Source of the DNA: an uncultured Acetobacteraceae bacterium
GTDB lineage: Bacteria; Pseudomonadota; Alphaproteobacteria; Acetobacterales; Acetobacteraceae
Reading direction: 5' to 3'
DNA length: 8,347 nucleotides
NCBI GenBank assembly: GCA_937874445.1
Contig: CALNAL010000108.1
Coordinates: forward strand, 1 to 8,347
Shown here: positions 1 through 5,450 of the stretch, piece by piece
Position numbering within the stretch: position 1 is the stretch's first letter
Layout: every line of letters begins with the position of its first letter
The notes under the pieces: generated by a model
What the model was told of the DNA's origin: nothing
The model's database searches: none
Seen by the model: the letters and a program-made list of their open reading frames with translations, nothing else
Made by a program: the position numbers and the translations under genes

Positions 1-72
1 GAGACAGACCCCCACCTGCGCGGGGCTGGCCCCGGCACAGACTAGGGCCTCCTCCTGTTCCCGAATGCCCCC

Positions 73-92
73 CCGGACTCGGGCAAGTCCGG
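73..92. other. Short perfect inverted repeat upstream of minC
   Basis: CCGGACT at 73-79 pairs exactly with AGTCCGG at 86-92 across a 6-nt loop. A second small GC hairpin lies at 21-34. No T-tract follows on either strand, so this is not a textbook intrinsic terminator. It could end transcription of an upstream gene outside the window or lie in the minC leader. No gene is supported in 1-179. Confidence 0.35.
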
Positions 93-179
93 TCCGGCAC
101 CAAAAATCAAGACCGCAAATCCTTGCACCGCGCGGAAATCGTCATTGATTCCTGGCAGGCCTGCGGATACGCGCATGTT

Positions 180-899
180 GTGACAACATCTGCGCGCACC
201 CGTTCAAGCTTCCGAGTCCATGGCCGCTCCTACCTCGTGCTGGTGCTGCGACCGGAGATGCCTGTGGAGCAATGGCTGGGCGACCTGGATGCCCAGGCCG
301 CGCGCACGCCGAGCTTCTTCGCCGGCAAGCCTGTCGTGGTCGATCTCGGGGGCGTCCCGGCGCAGGGAACCGATCTGTCCGCGCTGGTGCAGGCGCTGGC
401 GGGACGGGGCCTGCGCATCATCGCCGTCGAGGGGGCCGACCCCGCCTGGGCCGGAGCCCGGGAGTGGGGCGCGCCGATCCCCGGCGGACGGCCGGGCGCG
501 GCAGTGGATTTCCCGGTGGCGGAGGAGGCCGCGGCGCAGTCCCCCGCGCCGGCCCCGGCACAAGCCGAGCCGGCCGGGCTGGTGATCTCCGAACCGGTCC
601 GCTCCGGCCAGTCGGTGGTCTATCCCAAGGGCGACGTGACGGTGATCGGCTCGGTCTCCTCGGGGGCGGAGGTCTTCGCCGGCGGCTCGATTCATGTCTA
701 TGGCACGCTGCGCGGACGGGCGGTGGCCGGGTTCACCGGCAACACCGCCGCGCGCGTGTTCTGCCACCGGCTGGAGGCCGAGCTGGTGGCCATCGCCGGG
801 GTCTATCGCACCGCGGAGAGCATGGATGCGGCCCTGTGGGGCCACGCGGCGCAGGCTTGGCTGCAGGGTGAAACAGTAGTGATGGCGACCCTGGACTGA
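180..899 (+). CDS. minC: Septum site-determining protein MinC
   Basis: MinC inhibits FtsZ polymerisation and is carried to the membrane by MinD, so that Z-rings are blocked away from midcell. The product (239 aa) has the two-domain layout of the family. An N-terminal FtsZ-inhibiting domain (about residues 10-110) opens with FRVHGRSYLVLVL and contains FFAGKPVVVDL. A Pro/Ala-rich linker follows (about 112-135). The C-terminal beta-helical MinD-binding domain (138-239) carries RSGQ at 141-144 and SIHVYGTLRGRA. The start is uncertain. GTG at 180 gives the usual short lead before the N-domain; an in-frame TTG at 123 would add 19 residues not expected in the family. Neither start has a good Shine-Dalgarno. 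The stop is 26 nt before the minD ATG, so it is the first gene of a minCDE operon. Function is confident; the start is not. Confidence 0.95.
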   Translation: MTTSARTRSSFRVHGRSYLVLVLRPEMPVEQWLGDLDAQAARTPSFFAGKPVVVDLGGVPAQGTDLSALVQALAGRGLRIIAVEGADPAWAGAREWGAPIPGGRPGAAVDFPVAEEAAAQSPAPAPAQAEPAGLVISEPVRSGQSVVYPKGDVTVIGSVSSGAEVFAGGSIHVYGTLRGRAVAGFTGNTAARVFCHRLEAELVAIAGVYRTAESMDAALWGHAAQAWLQGETVVMATLD

Positions 900-910
900 G
901 ACCGGGGATG

Positions 911-917
911 AAGGAGG
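911..917 (+). promoter_or_regulatory. Ribosome binding site that fixes the minD start
   Basis: AAGGAGG is a perfect match to the anti-Shine-Dalgarno and lies 8 nt before ATG at 926. This makes 926 the start rather than the in-frame ATG at 908, which lies upstream of this site and would add six residues (MKEVAQ) absent from the family. Confidence 0.85.
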
Positions 918-925
918 TGGCGCAG

Positions 926-1741
926 ATGGCAAAAGTCCTGGTCGTGACGTCCGGCAAGGGGGGAGTGGGCAAGACCACCACCACCGCCGCGATCGGCGCG
1001 GCGCTGGCGAAAGCCGGCAAGAAGGTCGTGGTGGTCGATTTCGACGTCGGTCTGCGCAACCTCGACCTGGTGATGGGCGCCGAGCGCCGCGTGGTCTACG
1101 ACCTCGTCAACGTCATCCAGGGCGACGCCAAGCTGCCGCAGGCGCTGATCCGCGACAAGCACCTCGACACCCTCTCCCTGCTGCCCGCCTCGCAGACCCG
1201 CGACAAGGACGCGCTGACCCCGGAGGGGGTGGCGCGCGTGGTGGCCGAGCTGCGCGAGCGGTTCGACTGGGTGATCTGCGACAGCCCCGCCGGCATCGAG
1301 CGCGGCGCACAGCTCGCCATGCGCCACGCCGACGTGGCCCTGGTGGTGACCAACCCCGAGGTTTCCTCGGTGCGCGATTCCGACCGCATCATCGGCCTGC
1401 TCGATTCCAAGACCGAGCGCGTCGAGCGCGGCGAGCGGGTGGAAAAGCACCTGCTGCTCACCCGCTACGACAGCTCGCGCGCCAACAGCGGCGAGATGCT
1501 CAAGACCGAAGACGTGCTGGAGATCCTTTCCATTCCGCTGATCGGCATCATCCCCGAGAGCCAGGAGGTTCTGCGCGCCTCCAACATCGGCACCCCGGTG
1601 ACGCTGAGCAACCCCGACAGCGCCCCCGCGCGCGCCTACACCGACGCCGCCCGCCGCCTCTGCGGCGAGGACGTGCCGATGACCGTTCCCGGGGAACGGC
1701 GCGGCTTCATGCAGCGCCTGTTCGGGCGGAGGGTGGCGTGA
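926..1741 (+). CDS. minD: Septum site-determining protein MinD (membrane ATPase)
   Basis: MinD is a ParA/MinD-type P-loop ATPase. It dimerises on ATP, binds the inner membrane, recruits MinC, and is released when MinE stimulates hydrolysis. The 271-aa product matches the usual length (E. coli MinD, 270). The deviant Walker A motif SGKGGVGKTT has both lysines (K11 and K16). D40 lies in VVVDFDVGLRNLDLVMG, and D119 in the switch II/Walker B segment ICDSPAGIERGA. The C-terminus, RRGFMQRLFGRR (259-269), is the amphipathic membrane-targeting helix. All catalytic residues are present. Translation starts at 926 behind a perfect AAGGAGG. The stop overlaps the minE start (GTGA, 1738-1741), which implies translational coupling. 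Confidence 0.98.
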   Translation: MAKVLVVTSGKGGVGKTTTTAAIGAALAKAGKKVVVVDFDVGLRNLDLVMGAERRVVYDLVNVIQGDAKLPQALIRDKHLDTLSLLPASQTRDKDALTPEGVARVVAELRERFDWVICDSPAGIERGAQLAMRHADVALVVTNPEVSSVRDSDRIIGLLDSKTERVERGERVEKHLLLTRYDSSRANSGEMLKTEDVLEILSIPLIGIIPESQEVLRASNIGTPVTLSNPDSAPARAYTDAARRLCGEDVPMTVPGERRGFMQRLFGRRVA

Positions 1742-2016
1742 AACTCTTCGAATTCTTCTTCCCCAAGCGCGCCTCCGCTCCGGTGGCACGCGAGCGGCTG
1801 CAGATCGTGCTGGCCCACGAGCGCGCGCTGAACGGCCGCTCGGGCGACCTGGTGCGCGAGCTGCAGGAGGAAATCCTCGCCGTCATCGCCAAGCACATGA
1901 AGATCGACCGCCAGATGGTGCAGATCCAGGCGAAGCAGAACGAATCCCTCTCCACCCTGGAGATCGACATCCAGCTGCCGGCTCCCGCCGGCGCGGCGGC
2001 CGGCGCGGCGCACTGA
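1738..2016 (+). CDS. minE: Cell division topological specificity factor MinE
   Basis: MinE (92 aa) displaces MinC from MinD and stimulates the MinD ATPase, generating the pole-to-pole oscillation. The N-terminus, MKLFEFFFPKR, is the hydrophobic/basic membrane-binding segment. It is followed by the MinD-binding helix (about 15-33, VARERLQIVLAHERALNG) and the topological specificity domain (about 38-80), with LQEEILAVIAKHMKID and a closing beta-strand LEIDIQL. The last 12 residues are Ala/Gly-rich and probably disordered. The gene starts at a GTG that overlaps the minD stop by 4 nt, with GGAGGG at 1728-1733 as ribosome binding site. It is the last gene of the operon and is followed at once by a large hairpin. 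Confidence 0.97.
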   Translation: MKLFEFFFPKRASAPVARERLQIVLAHERALNGRSGDLVRELQEEILAVIAKHMKIDRQMVQIQAKQNESLSTLEIDIQLPAPAGAAAGAAH

Positions 2017-2018
2017 TA

Positions 2019-2061
2019 CCCGGTCTCGTTGCGCGCAACTCCTGCACGCAACGAGATCGGG
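2019..2061 (+). terminator. Long hairpin after minE (terminator-like, no U-tract)
   Basis: The 15-nt arm 2019-2033 pairs with 2047-2061; the only imperfection is one G-U pair, and the loop is 13 nt. It begins 3 nt after the minE stop. Inside it is a perfect 12-bp palindrome GTTGCGCGCAAC (2028-2039), so an alternative fold exists. No T-run follows on either strand. It may act as a Rho-assisted terminator or a 3' end stabiliser of the min mRNA. Confidence 0.55.
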
Positions 2062-2414
2062 CATGCGGCGCCAAATGAACAAAGTCCTTATCGGCGCGAG
2101 GCCGCCTGAACTCAACGCGCCGATCTCCCTGGAGGCGCCGAGCCCGGGATTGTCGGGGGCGATGTTGCGCAGCTGCCCGATGAGGAACACCAGGAAGATG
2201 GTGAAGTGCCACGCTCTCGTGGTGCCGGCCCCGGTCGGTTTCGCTCTCTCCTCCCTGAAGCAGCGCACACCCCCGAGGGCCGGGGCTTCCGGCCGACGAT
2301 CCCCGAAAGTGCCAGCTCCGTTCTTCGGGATTGTGATCCTCACCGCGCCGCCGGCCGTATTTCGTCCCTTGCCGGGCGGGATTTCGTTGCGGACCCGGAC
2401 GGCCGCGCGGCGCG
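2062..2414. other. Intergenic stretch without a convincing gene
   Basis: No reading frame here has a credible start, ribosome binding site and family-like sequence. It contains a 16-bp copy of a sequence found again near 8.14 kb (2074-2089). A 9-bp perfect stem follows (ATCGGCGCG 2090-2098 with CGCGCCGAT 2116-2124), then a small hairpin CCACG-CTCT-CGTGG (2209-2222). On the minus strand, 2222 down to about 2150 reads with strong G/C third positions and includes the hydrophobic stretch WHFTIFLVFLIGQLR. This looks like a short coding relic, or chance in GC-rich DNA. Any of the hairpins could help terminate the minE and repressor transcripts, which converge here. Confidence 0.5.
2074..2089 (+). 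repeat. Fragment of a dispersed intergenic repeat
   Basis: AATGAACAAAGTCCTT here is identical to the reverse complement of 8137-8152, inside the hairpin-rich element at the right end of the window. The match stops abruptly on both sides, so only a fragment of the larger element is present. A 16-bp exact match between two non-coding spots this far apart is unlikely by chance. Confidence 0.6.
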
Positions 2415-3330
2415 CTATCCGGCGAGCACCCGCACGCCCGCCTCCGCCAGCCGGGCGGCGAGGGCGGCGGGCGGGGCGGCGTCGCTGACCAGCAGGGCGA
2501 AGGCGTCGGGCGGGGCGATGCGCACCACCGCCGAACGCGCGAACTTGCCGGCGTCGGCCACCACCACGGCCTGGCGGGCGCGGGCGATCACGGCCTGCTT
2601 GGCGGCGATCTTCTGCAGGTCGAAATCCATCGGCGCGCCGTCGTCGTCGAAGCCGGAACAGCCGATCACGCCGAAATCGACGCGCAGCCGTGCCACCGCC
2701 TCGGTCACGTCGCTGCCCACCAGCGAGCCGTCGGCGCCGCGCACCATCCCGCCGGTCACGGCCACCTCCAGCCCCTCGCGTCCGGCCAGCAGCATCGCCG
2801 CCGGCAGCGAGGAGGTGAACACGCGCAGCCGCCGGTGCCCGCGCAGCGCGCGCGCGACCGCCTCCACCGTGGTGCCGACGTCGAGAAACACCGAGGCGCC
2901 CTCCGGCACCAGGGCGGCGAGGCGGGCGCCGATGAGGTCCTTGGCCTGAGGGGCGACGGTGCGCTTGTGGCGGTTGCCCCGGGGCCCCGCGGCGGCGCGC
3001 CCCCCCCCCGCGGTTGCGCCCCCGGCCCCCCGGGGGGGCGGGGGGGGCGCGGCTGGGGGCCTGGGCCTGCGGGGCGAGGGGGCGCTGCGGGCGGTCGCCG
3101 CGGCGCACGGCGGCGGCGCGCCCACCGCCGGCGTTCCCCCCGCCGGCCCCGCCGTGGAAGCGCTGGAGCAGTCCGGCCTGGGTCAGGCGGATGATCTCGC
3201 GGCGCACGGTCTGGGCGGAAACGCCGAGTCGCGCGGCCAGCGCCTCGACGGTGGCGAAGCCGTGGTCACGCGCCTGGCGCAGGATCTCGCGCTGGCGGGG
3301 GGTGAGCGGGAGGGAGGTTACGTCGGACAT
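2415..3330 (-). CDS. DeoR/GlpR-family transcriptional repressor, frame broken as read by a degenerate internal duplication
   Basis: This family uses an N-terminal winged helix-turn-helix to bind operators and a C-terminal sugar-isomerase-like domain to sense phosphorylated sugars. The N-terminal part (3330 to about 3090) reads TPRQREILRQARDHG, then the helix-turn-helix VEALAARLGVSAQTVRREI and LLQRFHGGAG. The C-terminal part, in another frame (about 2975 to 2418), has ASVFLDVGTTVEAVARAL, GGMVRGADGSLVGSDV, VDFGVIGCSGFDDDGAPMDF and ADAGKFARSA, all typical of the sensor domain. The frames are split by a 121-bp imperfect duplication (about 2943-3180). Joining GRAAAVRRG directly to NRHKRTVAPQAKDLIGARLA gives about 264 residues, the normal family size, so the real gene is probably intact. 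Start: ATG 3330 with AGGGG 6 nt upstream (3337-3341). It is divergent from the ABC operon, its likely target. Family confident; effector unknown. Confidence 0.85.
2943..3180. repeat. 121-bp degenerate tandem duplication inside the repressor gene (probable assembly artefact)
   Basis: The block starting GGCCTG at 2943 is repeated, with errors, from GGCCTG at 3064, an offset of 121 bp. On the minus strand the 3' ends of the copies translate as GNRHKRTVAPQAK and GDRPQRPLAPQAQ, plainly the same peptide. The copy at about 2980-3060 decays into runs of C and G (for example 3000-3009 and the G-runs at 3032-3047). Since 121 is 3x40+1, the duplication shifts the frame by one. Confidence 0.8.
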
Positions 3331-3340
3331 GCGACGCCCC

Positions 3341-3356
3341 TGGAAGAAAACGATCA
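3341..3356 (-). promoter_or_regulatory. Candidate operator, repressor-proximal arm of a 16-bp inverted repeat
   Basis: On the minus strand this reads TGATCGTTTTCTTCCA, identical to 3506-3521 on the + strand. It ends 10 nt before the repressor ATG. The TCGTTTTC core resembles the CGTTT-rich sites bound by several DeoR-family repressors (family knowledge), which suggests autoregulation. AAGGAGG (3358-3364, minus) lies just upstream, but directly abuts a TTG and is 27 nt from the ATG, so it is probably not the working ribosome binding site. Confidence 0.5.
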
Positions 3357-3400
3357 ACCTCCTTACAATCGCCGCCGGGCGTGCCGCAAGCCGCGGAATA

Positions 3401-3429
3401 CCGTTTTTGTTGCAAAGCCTCCGTTTTTG
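3401..3429 (+). promoter_or_regulatory. CCGTTTTTG direct repeats, 20 bp apart
   Basis: CCGTTTTTG occurs at 3401-3409 and again at 3421-3429. The 20-bp spacing is about two helical turns and puts both on one DNA face. A related CCGTTTC lies on the minus strand at 3446-3452. Direct repeats of CGTTT-type half-sites fit DeoR-family operators. They lie midway between the divergent start codons, where one bound repressor could control both promoters. Confidence 0.45.
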
Positions 3430-3465
3430 CGGTTGTCTTATGACTGAAACGGCGGCGTCATCGGC

Positions 3466-3495
3466 TTGTCATGGACAGCCCCTAGGGAGGATATC
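3466..3495 (+). promoter_or_regulatory. Possible sigma-70 promoter of the ABC operon
   Basis: TTGTCA at 3466-3471 matches five of six bases of the -35 consensus. GATATC at 3490-3495 is a weaker -10 at 18-bp spacing. Transcription would start near 3502, just before the repeat arm at 3506-3521, a position where a bound repressor would block it. The weak -10 keeps confidence low. Confidence 0.35.
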
Positions 3496-3505
3496 GCTCG
3501 CTCAA

Positions 3506-3521
3506 TGATCGTTTTCTTCCA
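3506..3521 (+). promoter_or_regulatory. Candidate operator, transporter-proximal arm of a 16-bp inverted repeat
   Basis: TGATCGTTTTCTTCCA, the exact inverted partner of 3341-3356. It ends 15 nt before the permease ATG at 3537, just upstream of the GGAG ribosome binding site (3527-3530). Its position near the predicted transcript start suits a repressor operator. The equivalent placement before both genes also allows a duplicated leader element acting in RNA. Confidence 0.5.
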
Positions 3522-3536
3522 AACCCGGAGCCCGCA

Positions 3537-4319
3537 ATGCCGGTCGTGACCGGTCTCTACCTGCTCTACCTCGCCGCCCCCATCGTGCTGCTCGCCGTGG
3601 GGTCGTTCGGTGGCGCCTGGACCAATACCCTGCTGCCCACCGGGGTCACCCTGGAGTGGTACCGCCAGGTCGCCGCCGACGGCAGCTTCCGCCGGGCCTT
3701 CGGGGTGAGCCTGTGGGTGTGCTGCGCCACCTGCCTCAGCACCGCCGCCATCGGCCTGCCGCTCGCCTATGCCATCTATTCGGCCTCCAGCCGCGGGGTG
3801 AAGGTGGCCGCGCGGGTGCTCTACCTGCTTCCCGTCGCCGCCCCGCCGCTGGTGCTCGGCTTCGGCTTCATCCTGGTGTTCTCCTCCGACACCCTGCCCT
3901 TCCTCGGCGCCCCCTGGCTGCTGGTGGCCGGGCATGTGGTGCTCACCCTGCCCTACCTGATGCAGACCCTGGTGGCCGACATGCGCCACCTCGACCTGGC
4001 CACGCTGGAAACCGCCGCCGAATCCCTCGGCGCCGGCTTCCGCCCCCGCCTGTTCGACGTGGTGGTCCCCAGCCTGCGCTCCTCGCTGGCCTCGGGGCTG
4101 ATCATGGTGGCCGCGCTTTCCATCGGCGAATTCCAGCTTTCCAACCTGATCGCCGGGTTCCTCTCGCGCCCCTACCCGGTGGTGCTGCTTCAGGCCTTCT
4201 ACGGGGCCACCGGTTTCGCCTGCGCCGGCACGGTGGTGCTGCTGGCCCTGGCCTTCCTTGCCGCCTTCGCCTCGGCCGCCGCGGGCGGCGGAGTGCGTCG
4301 CAGGCGGGCTTCAGCATGA
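3537..4319 (+). CDS. ABC importer permease, PotC type
   Basis: An inner-membrane permease subunit of a binding-protein-dependent importer (BPD_transp_1 fold). The 260-aa protein shows about six membrane segments: roughly 6-24, 56-80, 94-115, 125-145, 183-205 and 230-249. The cytoplasmic coupling loop carries the EAA motif: ETAAESLGAG from residue 158, with the conserved Gly at 165 and Pro at 178 in VVVPSLRSS. The C-terminus ends in a basic GGGVRRRRASA tail. The start is ATG 3537 with GGAG 6 nt upstream. It is the first gene of the operon, reading away from the DeoR-type regulator, and its stop lies 10 nt before the ATPase start. Its partner permease is at 6582, two genes downstream. By resemblance it pairs with polyamine/iron/phosphonate-type importers; the substrate is not known. 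Confidence 0.9.
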   Translation: MPVVTGLYLLYLAAPIVLLAVGSFGGAWTNTLLPTGVTLEWYRQVAADGSFRRAFGVSLWVCCATCLSTAAIGLPLAYAIYSASSRGVKVAARVLYLLPVAAPPLVLGFGFILVFSSDTLPFLGAPWLLVAGHVVLTLPYLMQTLVADMRHLDLATLETAAESLGAGFRPRLFDVVVPSLRSSLASGLIMVAALSIGEFQLSNLIAGFLSRPYPVVLLQAFYGATGFACAGTVVLLALAFLAAFASAAAGGGVRRRRASA

Positions 4320-4329
4320 GTGTCTCGCC

Positions 4330-5430
4330 ATGAGCATCCAGGTCGAATCCCTCGGCTTCCACTATGCCCCCAGTCACGGGGCCAAGCAGGGAGCCGGTCT
4401 GGAGGGCATCAGCCTCGACATCGCTCCCGGCGAGTTCTGTGCCGTCATCGGCCCCTCGGGCTGCGGCAAGTCCACCCTGCTGCGGCTGATCGCCGGATTC
4501 CTTTCGCCCGAGAAGGGGCGCATCCGCATCGGCGGCGAGGACATGGCGGGCGTGCCGGCCCGGCGGCGCAACCTCGGCATCGTCTTCCAGAACTACGCGC
4601 TGTTCCCGCACATGAGCGTGCTGGAGAACATCGCCTACCCGCTCAAGCTGCGCGGCGTTCCCCGCGCCGAGCGCCACCGCCGCGCCGGGGAGGCCGCCGA
4701 GCGCACCCGCCTGTCGGATCTGGCCGACCGCCTGCCCTCGCAGCTTTCCGGCGGCCAGCAGCAGCGTGTGGCGCTGGCCCGCGCGCTGGTCTTCGCCCCC
4801 CGCGCCCTGCTGCTCGACGAGCCCCTCTCCGCGCTGGACGCCGCCCACCGCGCCGCCATGCGCGACGAGATCCGCGCGGTGCAGCGCGAGCACGGCATCG
4901 CCACCCTGCACGTCACCCACGACCAGGAGGAGGCGCTCTCCATCGCCGACCGGGTGGCGGTGATGCGCGGCGGACGGCTGCTCCAGCACGCCACCCCGCA
5001 CGAACTCTACGACCACCCCGCCGACCGCTTCGTCGCCGGCTTCGTCGGCCACGCCAACCTGCTGGCGGCGAAGGTGACCGCCCCCGACGAGGTTTCCACC
5101 CCCGTCGGCCCGCTGCGCACCGCGCCGCACGGCCAGCCGCTCGGCGCCACGCTCACCGCGATGATCCGCCCCGAGGCGGTGCGCGTGCTGGCCGCCGACG
5201 CCGAGCCCGACCTGCCGAATCGCTTTGCCGGCCACGTCTCGCGTGACCGCTTCCTCGGCTCGCTGCGCCGCTTCGACTTCTCCGTCGCCGCCGTGGGCAA
5301 GACGATGGGGGGCAAGACGGTCGGGGGCGAGCCGATCGTGGGAGAGACCTCCTCGCGCGAGGCCATCACCGCGATCGCCATCCCCCCCGCCGCCGTCCAC
5401 CTGCTCACCGATCCCTCTTCGACGTCATGA
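4330..5430 (+). CDS. ABC importer ATP-binding subunit, PotA/FbpC type
   Basis: The ATPase subunit that powers the importer from the cytoplasmic side. All nucleotide-binding motifs are present in the 366-aa product: Walker A GPSGCGKST (41-49), Q-loop VFQNYALFPHMSV (Q87), signature LSGGQQQ (139-145), Walker B LLLDEP (160-165), D-loop SALD and H-loop H197. From about 240 a TOBE-type regulatory domain follows (VTAPDEVSTPVGPL, AMIRPEAVRVL). It contains an odd pentapeptide repeat, GKTMG-GKTVG-GEPIV-GETSS (323-342), encoded by a 15-bp tandem repeat. The start is ATG 4330, 10 nt after the permease stop. Another ATG at 4316 opens a five-codon frame (MSVSP) that stops inside the 4330 start (ATGA), which may allow coupled reinitiation. 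Substrate specificity is set by the binding protein, not this gene. Confidence 0.94.
   Translation: MSIQVESLGFHYAPSHGAKQGAGLEGISLDIAPGEFCAVIGPSGCGKSTLLRLIAGFLSPEKGRIRIGGEDMAGVPARRRNLGIVFQNYALFPHMSVLENIAYPLKLRGVPRAERHRRAGEAAERTRLSDLADRLPSQLSGGQQQRVALARALVFAPRALLLDEPLSALDAAHRAAMRDEIRAVQREHGIATLHVTHDQEEALSIADRVAVMRGGRLLQHATPHELYDHPADRFVAGFVGHANLLAAKVTAPDEVSTPVGPLRTAPHGQPLGATLTAMIRPEAVRVLAADAEPDLPNRFAGHVSRDRFLGSLRRFDFSVAAVGKTMGGKTVGGEPIVGETSSREAITAIAIPPAAVHLLTDPSSTS
5295..5354 (+). repeat. 15-bp tandem repeat in the TOBE domain of the ATPase
   Basis: Four diverging 15-bp units start with GGG at 5295, 5310, 5325 and 5340. GGGCAAGACG is exact in the first two; later units are degraded. The period is a multiple of three, so the frame is kept and the product is a G(K/E)xxx pentapeptide repeat. 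This fits replication slippage tolerated in a surface loop. Confidence 0.75.
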
Positions 5431-5450
5431 TCCAACCAGGAGATCCTGCG

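Noticed and set aside
145..171. TTGATT and GGATAC as a promoter inside the minC 5' end
   Set aside because: The spacing is only 14-15 bp and the -10 match is poor.
123..179. TTG start adding 19 residues to MinC
   Set aside because: TTG is a rare start, no ribosome binding site precedes it, and MinC proteins normally begin shortly before the FtsZ-inhibiting domain. It remains possible.
2063..2488. A 141-codon + strand frame in the gap after minE
   Set aside because: It starts in repeat-derived sequence without a ribosome binding site, has atypical Arg/Pro-rich composition, and ends antisense to the repressor.
3000..3047. Long C and G runs as a G-quadruplex or phase-variable homopolymer tract in the repressor
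   Set aside because: The runs lie in the degraded copy of a duplicated block whose cleaner copy lacks them, so sequence error explains them better.
1636..3357. A 573-codon minus-strand frame running from the repressor across the intergenic region into minE and minD
   Set aside because: Only its first ~80 codons are real (the repressor N-terminus). After the duplicated block the frame is shifted relative to the sensor domain and becomes Arg/Pro/Gly-rich, then antisense to minE and the end of minD.
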